Origin: an uncultured Lachnobacterium sp.
GTDB lineage: Bacteria; Bacillota; Clostridia; Lachnospirales; Lachnospiraceae
Direction of reading: 5' to 3'
NCBI GenBank assembly: GCA_900552085.1
Contig: URYB01000135.1
Coordinates: forward strand, 1 to 7,212
Length of the DNA: 7,212 nt
Shown here: piece by piece, positions 1 through 7,088 of the stretch
How the letters are laid out: each line of letters opens with the position of its first letter
How positions within the stretch are numbered: the first letter of the stretch is position 1
Notes under the pieces: model-generated
What the model was told of the DNA's origin: nothing
What the model saw: only the letters and a program-made list of their open reading frames with translations
The model's database searches: none
Translations under genes and position numbers: made by a program

Positions 1-856
1 TGCAGACCGTATGTCTTCTTTCGGAGATTTTATTTCTCTGTCTGATGTGTGTGACGCAGCAACTGCACTTGTTATTAAAAGAGAGGTGTCCGATGGCGTG
101 ATTGCACCGGGATATACCGACGAGGCACTTGAAATTTTAAAACAGAAAAAGAAAGGCAATTACTGTGTGATCGAAATTGATCCAAATTATGAGCCGGCTC
201 CAATCGAGCGCAAGGATGTGTTTGGTATCACATTCGAGCAGGGAAGAAATGAATTGCACATTGATGAGCATTTCTTTGATAATATTGTGACAGAAAACAA
301 AGAACTTACCGAGCAGGCAAAGATTGATCTTGCTATTGCAATGATCACATTAAAGTACACACAGTCCAATTCTGTATGTTATGTCAAGGGTGGACAGGCA
401 ATTGGTATTGGCGCAGGTCAGCAGTCCCGAATTCATTGTACACGTCTGGCTGTTTCTAAGGCGCACAACTGGTGGCTGCGTCAGTCTCCACAGGTATTAG
501 GACTGCAGTTTGTAGATGGCATCAAGCGTGCAGACCGTGACAATGCAATTGACCTTTATATGGGTGAGGATTACATGGATGTCCTTGCAGATGGTGCATG
601 GGAGAATATTTTCAAAGTGAAGCCACCTGTATTTACAGCAGAAGAAAAGCGTGCATGGTTAGACAAGAATACAGATGTTGCATTAGGCTCTGACGCGTTC
701 TTCCCATTTGGTGATAACATCGAGCGCGCACATAAGAGTGGTGTAAAATACATTGCAGAGCCAGGTGGATCTGTTCGTGATGATCATGTAATTGATACAT
801 GTAACAAGTATGGAATGGTGATGAGCTTTACAGGAATCCGTCTGTTCCATCACTAA
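1..856 (+). CDS. purH: Phosphoribosylaminoimidazolecarboxamide (AICAR) formyltransferase, 3' part; 5' end outside window
   Basis: The product would transfer a formyl group from 10-formyl-tetrahydrofolate to AICAR, the penultimate step of cytosolic purine (IMP) synthesis. The reading frame is open from the left edge (codons Ala-Asp-Arg from base 2) and runs into ATG at 11, so that ATG is an internal Met and not the start. The visible 284 residues include MSSFGDFISLSDVCD, CVIEIDPNYEPAPIE, VTENKELTEQAKIDL, TLKYTQSNSVCYVK, GQAIGIGAGQQSRIHCTRLA, GSDAFFPFGDNIERAHKSGV and the C-terminal GIRLFHH, which I recognise as the transformylase fold. The protein ends right after this fold. In clostridial relatives this enzyme is about 390 residues and lacks the IMP cyclohydrolase half of bifunctional PurH, so roughly 105 N-terminal residues, including the usual Lys-His catalytic segment, are probably off the window. 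Family assignment is strong. Whether a cyclohydrolase part exists upstream cannot be seen. No clear terminator follows. Confidence 0.93.
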   Translation, partial: ADRMSSFGDFISLSDVCDAATALVIKREVSDGVIAPGYTDEALEILKQKKKGNYCVIEIDPNYEPAPIERKDVFGITFEQGRNELHIDEHFFDNIVTENKELTEQAKIDLAIAMITLKYTQSNSVCYVKGGQAIGIGAGQQSRIHCTRLAVSKAHNWWLRQSPQVLGLQFVDGIKRADRDNAIDLYMGEDYMDVLADGAWENIFKVKPPVFTAEEKRAWLDKNTDVALGSDAFFPFGDNIERAHKSGVKYIAEPGGSVRDDHVIDTCNKYGMVMSFTGIRLFHH

Positions 857-897
857 TCGTAAAGAATAATTTGCTTGCATTTATTGGAAAACCGAAG

Positions 898-925
898 TAA
901 AATTATAGGTAAAAAGTACCGATGT
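898..925 (+). promoter_or_regulatory. Candidate SigD/sigma-28 (motility) promoter for the PilZ chemotaxis receptor
   Basis: TAAA at 898-901 is followed after 16 bases by ACCGATGT at 918-925. This resembles the sigma-28 consensus TAAA-N15-GCCGATAA, with 6 of 8 matches in the -10 box and spacing one base longer than ideal. It lies 30 bases upstream of the ATG, in the only gap before a chemotaxis gene, the gene class this sigma factor normally controls. No good sigma-A promoter competes with it in the gap. It remains a pattern match in AT-rich DNA. Confidence 0.5.
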
Positions 926-941
926 AAATATACTTATAACT

Positions 942-947
942 AAGGAG
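942..947 (+). promoter_or_regulatory. Ribosome-binding site of the chemotaxis receptor
   Basis: AAGGAG lies 7 bases before the ATG at 955, an ideal Shine-Dalgarno match and spacing for Firmicutes. It fixes the start of the receptor gene. Confidence 0.85.
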
Positions 948-954
948 AAAATTT

Positions 955-2889
955 ATGCAAGGAAAAGAGTATTTTCAGAACAGAAAGATTGCAGACAAGC
1001 TTTCTTTGGTGGTAAAAGTTGTATTTGTTATACTGGCAATCAATAATATTTTGTTTGCAGCATTAATGATCGCTTTTGGACACCCTGTATTTTTGATTAT
1101 ACCAGTGCTTGGTGTTATTGTTATGCCGATTCTCGGCCAGCAGATGGTAAAAGCACTCACGGAGAACATTCTTGAACCGCTGGATCAGATTGAGAATGCA
1201 GCAGAAGCTATGTTTCAGGGAAATCTTGAAATTGATGTAACATATGAATCAGAGGATGAGCTTGGCAAACTGGCACAGAGCTTCCGAAAGACAGCCTCTT
1301 CCCTGAAAGAAGTTGTAGAGGATATCGATCAGCTTCTCGCTGAATTTGCAAAGGGAAACTTTGATGCAAAGTCACGCAATATTGAAGTTTACCGTGGCAA
1401 TTTCAGTGAGATTTTAAGCAAACTGGAAGAGACAGAGACAGGACTCAGTCAGACGATTTCAAATGTACAGGAATCATCGAATCAGGTTTCTGTAGGAGCA
1501 GATCAGTTAGCACAGAGTGCGCAGGGTCTTGCGGAGGGTGCGACAGATCAGGCAGCTGCATTGGAAGAATTGACTTCTTCTGTCAATGAAGTGGCAGAAC
1601 ATGTAGCGGAAAATACAAAATCAACCGATCGTGTTCATGATCAGGCAAAGGAAGTTGCTATCAAGGCAGACAGTGGTACGGCAAAGATGAAGGAACTGAT
1701 CGAGTCCATGAAACATATCTCCGATACCACAAATGATATTCAGGCTGTCATTGGAAAAATCGAGAGTATTGCCAGTCAGACAAACCTTCTGTCTTTGAAT
1801 GCTTCGATTGAGGCTGCCCGTGCAGGCGAGGCAGGAAAAGGTTTTGCCGTTGTTGCTGAACAGATCCGAACCTTAAGCACAGAAACCAAAACTTCTTCTG
1901 CACAGATTCAGGATGCTCTTACCCGTCTCGACGAAATTTCAGCAAAGATGACGGATTCCATTGAAAAGACACTTGAACTGATTCAGGTAACTTTGGAAAA
2001 AGTAACGCAGACCGGTGAAAATGTGCAAAAGATTACCGAAGATTCCTCCCAGCTTGGAGAGCACATTCAGGTTATTGATTCTGCCATGAAAGAAGTTGAA
2101 ACTTCCAATCTGCAATTGGCTGACAATATGGAACAGGTTTCCAACACTGTAAATGTGATTACCGGCTGTATCGATCATTCCAGCGATATCAGCAAACGTA
2201 TTCTCAGTAAATACACAGAGAGTTCTTCCAATATTGATAATATTGAAGATGTCATTCAGGAATTGATGTGCGAACTTGGTATCGGCGGATTCATGGGAAT
2301 TGCTGATGTGAATCCAGGCATGAAAATTCTCGTACGCACAACCGAAGATGCTGTTTACACAGGTGAACTGATTTCCCATACACAGGACAGTGTGCTGGTA
2401 TCTCTCGACAATGCTCCGGCGTTCTCTGCATCGGTTGATTGCAGTCTTCAGATTACCGTCGGCAACATTATTTATTTCTGGGAAAAAGCACAACTTTGTG
2501 CATCTGATGTAAACTACACCATCCTCTTACGCTCGCGTTCGAAGATCCTTAACCGCCGGAAATATCCTCGCATTGATATTTCCAACACCTGTACGGTTAC
2601 ATTAGCTGACTCCGGTGAAACCTATACCGGTAAACTTGACAATCTCAGTGCCAATGGTTTTGCGCTGATTATGACATCACCAGTTTTTGCTGATTGTCAC
2701 GGAAAGGAAATTTCCGTTCACATTCATAACTTTGCATTACCGACACACGCAGAACTCAATGGTCGCATTATTCGCTGCTCAAACAATGATGGCATGTACA
2801 TCATCGGTTGCCAGATGCCGGAAGATGATTATCAGATCAAAAAATATGTGGAATCCTGTCTGAAAAAAGGAGAGCTTTCCTTCAGCTAA
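955..2889 (+). CDS. Methyl-accepting chemotaxis protein with C-terminal PilZ (c-di-GMP-binding) domain, 644 aa
   Basis: This is a membrane-anchored chemoreceptor that should signal through CheW/CheA to the flagellar motor and also bind cyclic di-GMP. Residues 18-42 and 44-66 form two hydrophobic helices joined by only a few residues (around GHP), so there is essentially no extracellular ligand domain. A HAMP domain follows (about 66-119), then a second HAMP-like stretch (about 120-160, LLAEFAKGNFDAKS). The signalling hairpin spans about 165-415, with its tip at 269-308 (IASQTNLLSLNASIEAARAG, then GKGFAVVAEQIRTLS). Residues about 452-530 resemble the YcgR N-terminal PilZN barrel, and 534-630 are PilZ, with both c-di-GMP motifs intact: RxxxR at 535-539 (RKYPR) and NxSxxG at 563-568 (NLSANG). 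The gene is monocistronic by layout: a candidate SigD promoter and RBS lie in front and a hairpin terminator overlaps the stop. The chemoreceptor and PilZ calls are firm; the PilZN call is weaker. The stimulus is unknown and may be internal. Confidence 0.93.
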   Translation: MQGKEYFQNRKIADKLSLVVKVVFVILAINNILFAALMIAFGHPVFLIIPVLGVIVMPILGQQMVKALTENILEPLDQIENAAEAMFQGNLEIDVTYESEDELGKLAQSFRKTASSLKEVVEDIDQLLAEFAKGNFDAKSRNIEVYRGNFSEILSKLEETETGLSQTISNVQESSNQVSVGADQLAQSAQGLAEGATDQAAALEELTSSVNEVAEHVAENTKSTDRVHDQAKEVAIKADSGTAKMKELIESMKHISDTTNDIQAVIGKIESIASQTNLLSLNASIEAARAGEAGKGFAVVAEQIRTLSTETKTSSAQIQDALTRLDEISAKMTDSIEKTLELIQVTLEKVTQTGENVQKITEDSSQLGEHIQVIDSAMKEVETSNLQLADNMEQVSNTVNVITGCIDHSSDISKRILSKYTESSSNIDNIEDVIQELMCELGIGGFMGIADVNPGMKILVRTTEDAVYTGELISHTQDSVLVSLDNAPAFSASVDCSLQITVGNIIYFWEKAQLCASDVNYTILLRSRSKILNRRKYPRIDISNTCTVTLADSGETYTGKLDNLSANGFALIMTSPVFADCHGKEISVHIHNFALPTHAELNGRIIRCSNNDGMYIIGCQMPEDDYQIKKYVESCLKKGELSFS

Positions 2890-2912
2890 TCGGAAGGGGC
2901 TCTCCCCTTTTT
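2869..2912. terminator. Bidirectional rho-independent terminator between convergent genes
   Basis: GGAGAGC at 2869-2875 pairs perfectly with GCTCTCC at 2899-2905, and the stem is extended inside by CCTTC (2879-2883) with GAAGG (2893-2897). On the plus strand it is followed by CC and TTTTT (2908-2912). On the minus strand the same stem is followed by TTTTTT (2863-2868). It can therefore end the receptor transcript, whose stop codon (2887-2889) lies in the loop, and the Ig-like gene transcript, which stops about 55 bases before it. Confidence 0.85.
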
Positions 2913-2959
2913 GTCTTCTATCACAACATTTTCCCTTATATAATACTTTTGTTTTTAAG

Positions 2960-3967
2960 TTACTTCACGCGAACGGTCATCTTTGCTTTGATTCCATCCT
3001 CTGTTGCATATATGTATGCTTTTCCCTTTCCGCAGGCATATATTTTCCCATGCTCGTCCACCGTTACGACTGTGGTATTGGAACTGGAATACATTGGATC
3101 ATTTCCGGAAGATACTTTCGCTTTCACACAAATTTTTTCTCCTTGTTTAAGTGTCAGTTCTGACTGTGGAAAACTTACCTCCGGCTGTTTTACCATAATC
3201 TCGCAAGTTGCTTTGACGCCATCTACGATGACGGTAATCGTTGCCGTACCATGTTTTACTGCAGTCACGTTTCCTTTGCTATCCACAGTTGCAACGCTGC
3301 TTTTATTTGATTTCCACTTTGGTTCTGTTTTGGAATTTGTTGAGAAAGAGAGTGTGATCTCTCCTTTTCGATAGAGTGTTGCTTTCGTTCGATCGAGTTT
3401 TACTTTCGTCTCCCGCACCTTGATTTTACATACTTCCGAAGTGCCATCTGCCGAGATGGTAATTTGTGCCTCCCCCGGTTTCTTTGCCGTAACAAAGCCC
3501 TTTTCATCAACTGTCGCTACACTCTTTTTGCTGGATTTGTAAGTCAGTGCATGTCCGGTAGAAGCCGCAGCTTTCAACTGGAATGTACTGCCATTGTCCA
3601 TAGAAATATTCTTTTGTTTCACATCAATACGTGTCTTCTTCACTATGATCCGGCAACGCGCCTGTGCTTTTCCTGCCTTAACCGTAATCCTTGTTTCCCC
3701 GGGTTTTTTCGCAGTAATCCGTCCATATGTACTGACGGAAGCAACTTTTGAGTTGCTGGACCGGAATGTAATTTTATTTCCGTTTGATGCCACGGCTGAA
3801 ATGTAAAATTCATCTCCCACTTCAAGACTTTTCTCATATACACCTAAAATAAGAAAATCAATTCCTTTGGCATATATATTCTCTCTGTTTCCTGGAATAA
3901 ACAGCATGGACACCATGCATAGAACCAGCATTACTGCTGTCAAACGTACTTTGTGATTTGTCTTCAT
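2960..3967 (-). CDS. Secreted protein of four BIG2-type bacterial Ig-like repeats, 335 aa
   Basis: This is probably an exported surface or extracellular protein; Ig-like BIG2 repeats commonly act as adhesin stalks or carbohydrate/protein-binding modules, but the ligand here is unknown. The N-terminus MKTNHKVRLTAVMLVLCMVSMLFIPG is a signal peptide, with cleavage plausible near residue 34 (IYA-KG). The rest is four repeats of about 74-75 residues (about 37-110, 112-185, 187-260, 262-335). Each carries the BIG2 signature S-S/N-x-x-x-V-A-T/S-V-D/S-x-x-G-x-I/V-T-A-x-K-x-G-x-A/T-x-I-T-V, for example SVATVDEKGFVTAKKPGEAQ. The protein has no LPXTG, SLH, choline-binding or C-terminal membrane segment, so it may be released or held non-covalently. 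It has no catalytic domain. The start is supported by TAGGGGG (3974-3980) six bases upstream. It lies 96 bases downstream of the diguanylate cyclase gene on the same strand and also has its own promoter candidate. The fold is confident; the adhesive role is inference. Confidence 0.88.
   Translation of the reverse strand: MKTNHKVRLTAVMLVLCMVSMLFIPGNRENIYAKGIDFLILGVYEKSLEVGDEFYISAVASNGNKITFRSSNSKVASVSTYGRITAKKPGETRITVKAGKAQARCRIIVKKTRIDVKQKNISMDNGSTFQLKAAASTGHALTYKSSKKSVATVDEKGFVTAKKPGEAQITISADGTSEVCKIKVRETKVKLDRTKATLYRKGEITLSFSTNSKTEPKWKSNKSSVATVDSKGNVTAVKHGTATITVIVDGVKATCEIMVKQPEVSFPQSELTLKQGEKICVKAKVSSGNDPMYSSSNTTVVTVDEHGKIYACGKGKAYIYATEDGIKAKMTVRVK
2963..3859 (-). repeat. Four tandem BIG2 Ig-like repeats (protein-level)
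   Basis: Protein residues 37-335 are four units of about 75 residues. Units 1-3 each have a Cys at the same place near the end (C105 in ARCRIIV, C180 in EVCKIKV, C255 in ATCEIMV); unit 4 has Met there (AKMTVRV) but has Cys at 280 and 312. Units 1 and 2 share TAKKPGE; units 3 and 4 have diverged (TAVKHGT and YACGKGK). Confidence 0.85.
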
Positions 3968-3991
3968 ATGATTCCCCCTATAACGAGGAAA

Positions 3992-4047
3992 ACGTATGTG
4001 ATAGAATTCGTGTCATATCAATGACCTCTTCATCATACCACATACGT
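3992..4047. promoter_or_regulatory. Two nearly concentric inverted repeats in the leader of the Ig-like gene (possible operator or RNA structure)
   Basis: The outer repeat is a perfect 9-base pair: ACGTATGTG at 3992-4000 and CACATACGT at 4039-4047, 38 bases apart. In a minus-strand transcript it could extend by G-U, U-A and A-U pairs. Inside it lies GTCAT (4012-4016) / ATGAC (4021-4025) with a 4-base loop, its centre one base from that of the outer repeat. The left outer arm, read in the gene's direction, overlaps the extended -10 region, and the inner palindrome lies at the predicted start site. This fits a repressor operator pair, or a hairpin formed only in read-through RNA from the upstream gene. 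No known riboswitch consensus was recognised. Confidence 0.45.
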
Positions 4048-4059
4048 CTAAAAAAGCAA
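4032..4059 (-). promoter_or_regulatory. Candidate sigma-A promoter (extended -10) of the Ig-like repeat gene
   Basis: On the minus strand, TTGCTT (4059-4054) is followed after 16 bases by TATGAT (4037-4032), a 5/6 match to TATAAT, preceded by TGG (4040-4038), giving an extended -10. The weak -35 (3/6) is partly offset by the TG element. Predicted initiation is near 4025, giving a leader of about 58 bases. The -35 lies just after the stop codon of the upstream cyclase gene, so this gene can be expressed alone or by read-through. Confidence 0.6.
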
Positions 4060-4063
4060 GCAC

Positions 4064-7000
4064 TTATTCTAAAATATCCATATTCCAGTTATTCTTGCCC
4101 TGTTCTTTTACCAGATATAATACTTTATCTGCACTCTTTAACAACACATCAAGCGGCATCTTCTGTCCTGCATAAGCAGCTCCCAAACTGATTGACAAAT
4201 GCTTGATTTTTCCCTGATAATCCATATCACAGTCCATAGCCTTTACCAACTTATCAAACAATGCTGCAACTTCATATTTGTCCATGTCATAGACACAGAC
4301 CATAAATTCATCGCCACCATATCTTCCCACGATTGCCTGTTTTTGAAAAACGGAAGATAAGGTATCTGCAAGAATTTTTAATGCTGCATCACCACCTGCA
4401 TGCCCGATCTTATCATTGACCTGTTTGAAATTATCAATGTCAAGAATTGCATAGGTAAGCGATTCTTTTACTTCCATGGTCGCATACTGTTCCATAAAAC
4501 CGTCGCGGTTATATAAACCAGTCAACGGATCTCTCTGTGCACGGTTGATAAACTGTTCCTGCTCTGCCATCTCCTGCTTTGCACTTACCAGCTTACCAAT
4601 GATATGGCTTTCCACATCGTATTCATCTTTCAATGCATAAAAGATCACACGATACCACTCCATCGTACCATCATCCATACGAAGTTTGAATGGATGGGAA
4701 TTGTATCCCGTTGCATCATCTGCATTGTTTACTTTGTCAACCTCAAGTAAAATTGCATTCAGACATGGGTTATCTTTCTCATATTTCTCGATAGCCACAT
4801 CTCCATCAATTCCAAATTTATCCTTAAACTTGGAATCCAGATGAATCTGTTTCTTTGCACTGTCATACTCAAATACATATTCGTTCATCAATGCGGCAAG
4901 AATCTCATAACGTTTTACATCAACCGCATGTTTTCTTGCACTGATCCAACGCTGACGAAGTACAAAGAATACCGACAAACCGATCAATGCCAGTAAAGCC
5001 AGAACAATCAACGCACTCTGCCATGGATTTTCCCGGATAAGAGTCATAAGTGTAACCGGCTTTGCAGGAGGATCCAGATCGTCCATCAAAAGAACCTGGA
5101 TTCTACTCTCGGGAATACTGTATAAACATTTGTTACAAACAGAAATCAAACGCGTATCCTGTCCTGATGCAAACGCAAAAGATATTGCTCCCTTTTCCGA
5201 CATCGGGACAACTGACACATGCTCACTCGCCAGATCCCGGATATAGTAATCCGCACTGTAATAGTTACCGATTACAAAGTCAGCATCTCCTGAATCCACA
5301 GCCTTAATAGCAGCGCGAAGTGAAACTCTCTTGATCTGGTTTTTGCTATCCTGATCCTCATCTTCCTGCCCGATAATAACCGCCTGCTTTTTATCTTCCA
5401 GCTTATCAATATTTGTGGTCTCATTTTTAATAAGGACCTGCATGTAATCCTGATAACTCTTTGAGAAACGCAAACTGTCTGTCTCACTCTCCGAGTCCAG
5501 CCCGGCCGCCATATCTATCTCTCCACTCTCCATCGCTGCAATCAGATCTTTGCGGTTTCCATACGGAACATACTCCATATCGATATTGAGAGTTTCGCCG
5601 ATAATATCGCAGATCTGCCGGGATAATCCGACAAATTCACCTTTTTCATCTTTATACTGATATGGTGCAAACTCCGTCAGATATCCAACTTTGATTTTCC
5701 CCATATCTTTCAGATATCGTTCCTCTGTCTGAGAAAGTGTAACCTCGTAATTTTCTGTAATGACACTACTGTTGAGACGATTGGATGATGCGTCCTGCAT
5801 CTCGGATTCCATATCTTTTGGCCGCCCGGATTCCCATCGTTCATTCCAGTCCTTGACAATATCATCCAACGATTCTTCCGAATATCCGGCTGCGGCTGCA
5901 ATGACACGCGCAGTCTCCTTGTTGTCATCCATATTAAGATTCTTTGAAAGACTTTCCCAACGACTGTAATTGATATTCGTTGATGCCGTATTGCTCGAAA
6001 GTATGACATTCTGCATATCTCCGTACGCATCTGGATACGGATTCGTCTTTACAAGGGAAAGATTTTCCTGATCCAGTGCATAACCGGACTCATCTAACAT
6101 AAATTCAATATATTTTCTCGCAGCATCTTTTTGTTTACTGTTTTTGCTGATTGCGTAACAGTAATCCGTGGAAATTGTCATATACTGCTTTCCGTCAATT
6201 TCATTCGGAAACGGCATAAATGCCACCGAATCCGCATCCGGTCCTGCCGCTTTGAACTGTGATACTGCCCAGGAACCAATTGCCATACATCCAATTTCCC
6301 CGCGATTGAGCATAGACTTGGATTTCTCCCAGTCATCCGACTGTGGATCATCCTCACACAATCCATCTTTTACAATATCATACAAAAGCTGGTACACCTG
6401 ATAGTGCGTACTTCCTTTGCTGAATGGATTTCTCTCATATATAAATTTATTATTCTTGTAATCCGGATCTCCCGTCATTTCCAGATATGGGAAAGTCTCC
6501 CAAAACTGAAGTGTCCACTGCGATGAATAGTTCGTATAAAAAGGAATTGCATCCGTACGTTCTTTGATTGTCTGTAAATCCGCCAAAAAAGCGTCAATGG
6601 ACTTTGGCGTCTCCGTAATACCTGCTTTATTGAAAACATCCTTGTTATACAGAATTCCAGTCATATATGCAGAGGACGGAATACCATACACCGTATCATC
6701 AATATATTTGCTGCCCTCCAGATAATTGTACTTTTCAGACAATTCCTGATAGCTTCCATATTTTTCAAGATATGTCTCGTATTTGTCAGAGGATAAGAAA
6801 CTCGGTACAAAAAGAACGTCCCCGTAATCACCTTTGTCCATGCGGGTCTGCAACTCATTCTCATAATCACTGTAGGAGTAATACTCTACATTGATTCCAG
6901 GATACTTTTTCTGAAAAGCGTTCAGATACGGTTTCATGGTATCCTCACTGATATTAGAAAGCACTGTAATTGCAACATTTTTCTCCGCATTAACATGTAC

Positions 7001-7081
7001 TGGCAGCATCATGATACAAACCAGAGCAATCATCAAAAAGCAGATACTGCGCTTCCATGCAGTAAGCATTTTATTTCTCAT
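4064..7081 (-). CDS. Membrane diguanylate cyclase with tandem extracellular solute-binding domains (SBP_1 + SBP_3 + TM + PAS-like + GGDEF), 1005 aa
   Basis: The protein should make cyclic di-GMP from two GTP inside the cell under control of ligands bound outside. Order of parts: signal peptide 1-32 (hydrophobic SICFLMIALVCIMMLPV, cleavage after VNA); an ABC-transporter family 1 (sugar-type) solute-binding domain, about 35-430 (AITVLSNISEDTMKPYLNAF, VYGIPSSAYMTGILYNKDVF, IGCMAIGSWAVSQF); a family 3 (amino-acid-type) solute-binding domain, about 462-668 (KIKVGYLTEFAPYQY, AAMESGEIDMAAGL); a membrane helix 688-708; a PAS-like region about 722-833; and GGDEF, about 848-1000. The GGDEF part is intact: DPLTGLYNR at 851-859, DIDNFKQVND at 881-890 (metal Asp881, guanine-contact Asn889) and GGDEF at 922-926. 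The RxxD inhibitory site is absent (QKQA in its place). The start at 7081 is chosen because AAGGAAGG lies 7 bases before it and the signal peptide follows directly; the upstream in-frame ATG at 7150 has no RBS. No transporter permease or ATPase genes adjoin. Domain calls are strong; the ligands are unknown. Confidence 0.92.
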   Translation of the reverse strand: MRNKMLTAWKRSICFLMIALVCIMMLPVHVNAEKNVAITVLSNISEDTMKPYLNAFQKKYPGINVEYYSYSDYENELQTRMDKGDYGDVLFVPSFLSSDKYETYLEKYGSYQELSEKYNYLEGSKYIDDTVYGIPSSAYMTGILYNKDVFNKAGITETPKSIDAFLADLQTIKERTDAIPFYTNYSSQWTLQFWETFPYLEMTGDPDYKNNKFIYERNPFSKGSTHYQVYQLLYDIVKDGLCEDDPQSDDWEKSKSMLNRGEIGCMAIGSWAVSQFKAAGPDADSVAFMPFPNEIDGKQYMTISTDYCYAISKNSKQKDAARKYIEFMLDESGYALDQENLSLVKTNPYPDAYGDMQNVILSSNTASTNINYSRWESLSKNLNMDDNKETARVIAAAAGYSEESLDDIVKDWNERWESGRPKDMESEMQDASSNRLNSSVITENYEVTLSQTEERYLKDMGKIKVGYLTEFAPYQYKDEKGEFVGLSRQICDIIGETLNIDMEYVPYGNRKDLIAAMESGEIDMAAGLDSESETDSLRFSKSYQDYMQVLIKNETTNIDKLEDKKQAVIIGQEDEDQDSKNQIKRVSLRAAIKAVDSGDADFVIGNYYSADYYIRDLASEHVSVVPMSEKGAISFAFASGQDTRLISVCNKCLYSIPESRIQVLLMDDLDPPAKPVTLMTLIRENPWQSALIVLALLALIGLSVFFVLRQRWISARKHAVDVKRYEILAALMNEYVFEYDSAKKQIHLDSKFKDKFGIDGDVAIEKYEKDNPCLNAILLEVDKVNNADDATGYNSHPFKLRMDDGTMEWYRVIFYALKDEYDVESHIIGKLVSAKQEMAEQEQFINRAQRDPLTGLYNRDGFMEQYATMEVKESLTYAILDIDNFKQVNDKIGHAGGDAALKILADTLSSVFQKQAIVGRYGGDEFMVCVYDMDKYEVAALFDKLVKAMDCDMDYQGKIKHLSISLGAAYAGQKMPLDVLLKSADKVLYLVKEQGKNNWNMDILE

Positions 7082-7088
7082 AAGCTCA

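Noticed and set aside
11..856. ATG at 11 as the true start of the formyltransferase
   Set aside because: The frame is open to the window edge, the codons before it (Ala-Asp-Arg) continue the conserved family sequence, and the protein would lack about 105 usual N-terminal residues.
857..897. AT-rich hairpin after the formyltransferase gene as a terminator
   Set aside because: Only weak AATAA/TTATT pairing and no T-run; not enough to call.
1939..2493. 184-codon open frame on the minus strand inside the chemoreceptor gene
   Set aside because: It is antisense to a firmly identified coding region, has no recognisable domain and reflects the codon pattern of the real gene.
2949..3374. 141-codon open frame on the plus strand opposite the Ig-like gene
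   Set aside because: It is a shadow of the BIG2 repeats on the other strand, with no RBS or recognisable protein features.
3904..3967. Lipoprotein signal in the Ig-like protein (Cys at residue 17)
   Set aside because: The residues before it are Val-Leu and not the Gly/Ala/Ser required at the -1 site of a lipobox, and the Cys lies inside the hydrophobic core of an ordinary signal peptide.
4049..4063. T6 run after the SBP-GGDEF stop codon as a terminator
   Set aside because: There is no adequate GC-rich stem before it; the sequence is better explained as the -35/spacer of the next promoter, so read-through remains possible.
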